Positions 5,182 to 5,510 of a stretch of DNA of 5,510 nt are shown here, piece by piece. The DNA is taken from positions 1 through 5,510 of the forward strand of contig JAZSMZ010000106.1 in the NCBI GenBank assembly GCA_045536155.1, written 5' to 3'. How positions within the stretch are numbered: the stretch's first letter is position 1; each line of letters starts with the position of its first letter. The DNA comes from JAZQNC01 sp045536155 (GTDB taxonomy: Bacteria > Bacillota > Clostridia > Oscillospirales > CAG-272). Under the pieces are notes generated by a model. It worked only from the letters and a program-made list of their open reading frames with translations. It did not search any database and was not told where the DNA came from. The position numbers and the translations under genes are program-made.

Positions 5182-5510
5182 TTGAGTGTTCTCACTTTTG
5201 CAAAATGGATAGTTGAAGCGCCCGAATGGATATTGGCTCTGCCCGAATGGTTACAGCGCTTTTGCTTCCAGATTTTCCAGGTGTTTATATATCAGGACAG
5301 ATGGAAATTCTTCACCGACGGACTTTTGACTACCTTTTTGGTAACCATCGGTTCGCTTGTTATAGGCACCGTAATCGGTATGATCGTGGCGATCATAAGA
5401 TCGACTCACGACAGCGCAAGAGCCAAGCCGAATTTTATACTCCGCATAATCAATGCCGTCTGTAAGATATACGTAACGGTTATCCGCGGTACTCCGCTTA
5501 TGGTTCAGCT
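5182..5510 (+). CDS. Amino-acid ABC transporter permease, N-terminal part
   Basis: The frame is open from TTG 5182 to the right edge, giving 109 residues of a longer protein; the gene is cut by the window, not broken. After an amphipathic, Trp-rich leader (about 1-45), the first membrane helix follows DGLLTTFLVTIGSLVIG (46-62, helix about 47-72). The stretch INAVCKIYVTVIRGTPLMVQ (90-109) contains the RGTPL.VQ signature of the polar amino-acid permease family (HisM/GlnP type, PF00528 with the TIGR01726 start). It forms the membrane channel that receives substrate from the binding protein encoded just upstream. The TTG start is supported by a strong ribosome site. The gene is co-directional with and 91 bases after the binding-protein gene, separated by a terminator likely to be partly read through. 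An ATP-binding subunit gene probably follows outside the window. Confidence 0.93.
   Translation, partial: MSVLTFAKWIVEAPEWILALPEWLQRFCFQIFQVFIYQDRWKFFTDGLLTTFLVTIGSLVIGTVIGMIVAIIRSTHDSARAKPNFILRIINAVCKIYVTVIRGTPLMVQ

Noticed and set aside
4356..5195. Long (279-residue) minus-strand open frame
   Set aside because: It is antisense to the substrate-binding protein. It is Cys/Val/Asp-rich, a typical by-product of biased codon use on the coding strand, with no motif or ribosome site to support it.
5226..5465. Plus-strand frame starting with ATG at 5226
   Set aside because: It is in the wrong frame; the neighbouring frame from TTG 5182 encodes a clear permease with RGTPLMVQ and remains open to the window edge.

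Overview
The window looks like ordinary chromosomal sequence from a low-to-moderate GC Gram-positive anaerobe, most likely a gut-type Clostridia lineage (inference). The signs are strong purine-rich Shine-Dalgarno sites, TTGACA/TATAAT promoters with extended -10 elements, A/T-flanked intrinsic terminators, a GTG and a TTG start, a YugP-type zinc peptidase, and a lipoprotein-type amino-acid binding protein. No phage, transposase, CRISPR, RNA gene or defence cassette was recognised, and I found no convincing new multi-gene system.

Layout: (1) Positions 1-258 hold a degenerate tandem repeat (about 107 bp period, each unit headed by a short hairpin) running up to the first gene. (2) 259-1548 (+) is a polytopic membrane protein of unknown function with an internal duplication. 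It converges on a DUF6512-like membrane protein at 1585-2112 (-), with a shared bidirectional terminator between them. (3) A divergent intergenic region (2113-2251) carries a strong hairpin and opposed promoters. It leads to a small TIGR04076-like protein at 2252-2554 (+), which converges on a YugP-like zinc metallopeptidase at 2595-3299 (-) with another shared terminator. (4) A HAD-family phosphatase lies at 3418-4131 (-), upstream of the peptidase gene on the same strand. The peptidase gene has its own candidate promoter. (5) A second divergent region (4132-4316) has two clear promoters back to back. The rightward one drives an ABC uptake operon for polar amino acids: a lipoprotein binding protein (4317-5090), an intercistronic terminator, then a permease with a TTG start (5182 to beyond the window end).

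The only genes with a clear functional partnership are the last two: the binding protein captures an amino acid outside the membrane and the permease imports it. The ATPase is expected beyond the right edge (inference). The rest look like independently transcribed housekeeping or uncharacterised membrane and small proteins. The observations most worth following up are the repeat block feeding into the first gene's ribosome binding site, the internal duplication in that gene, and the hairpin in the 2113-2251 divergent region.
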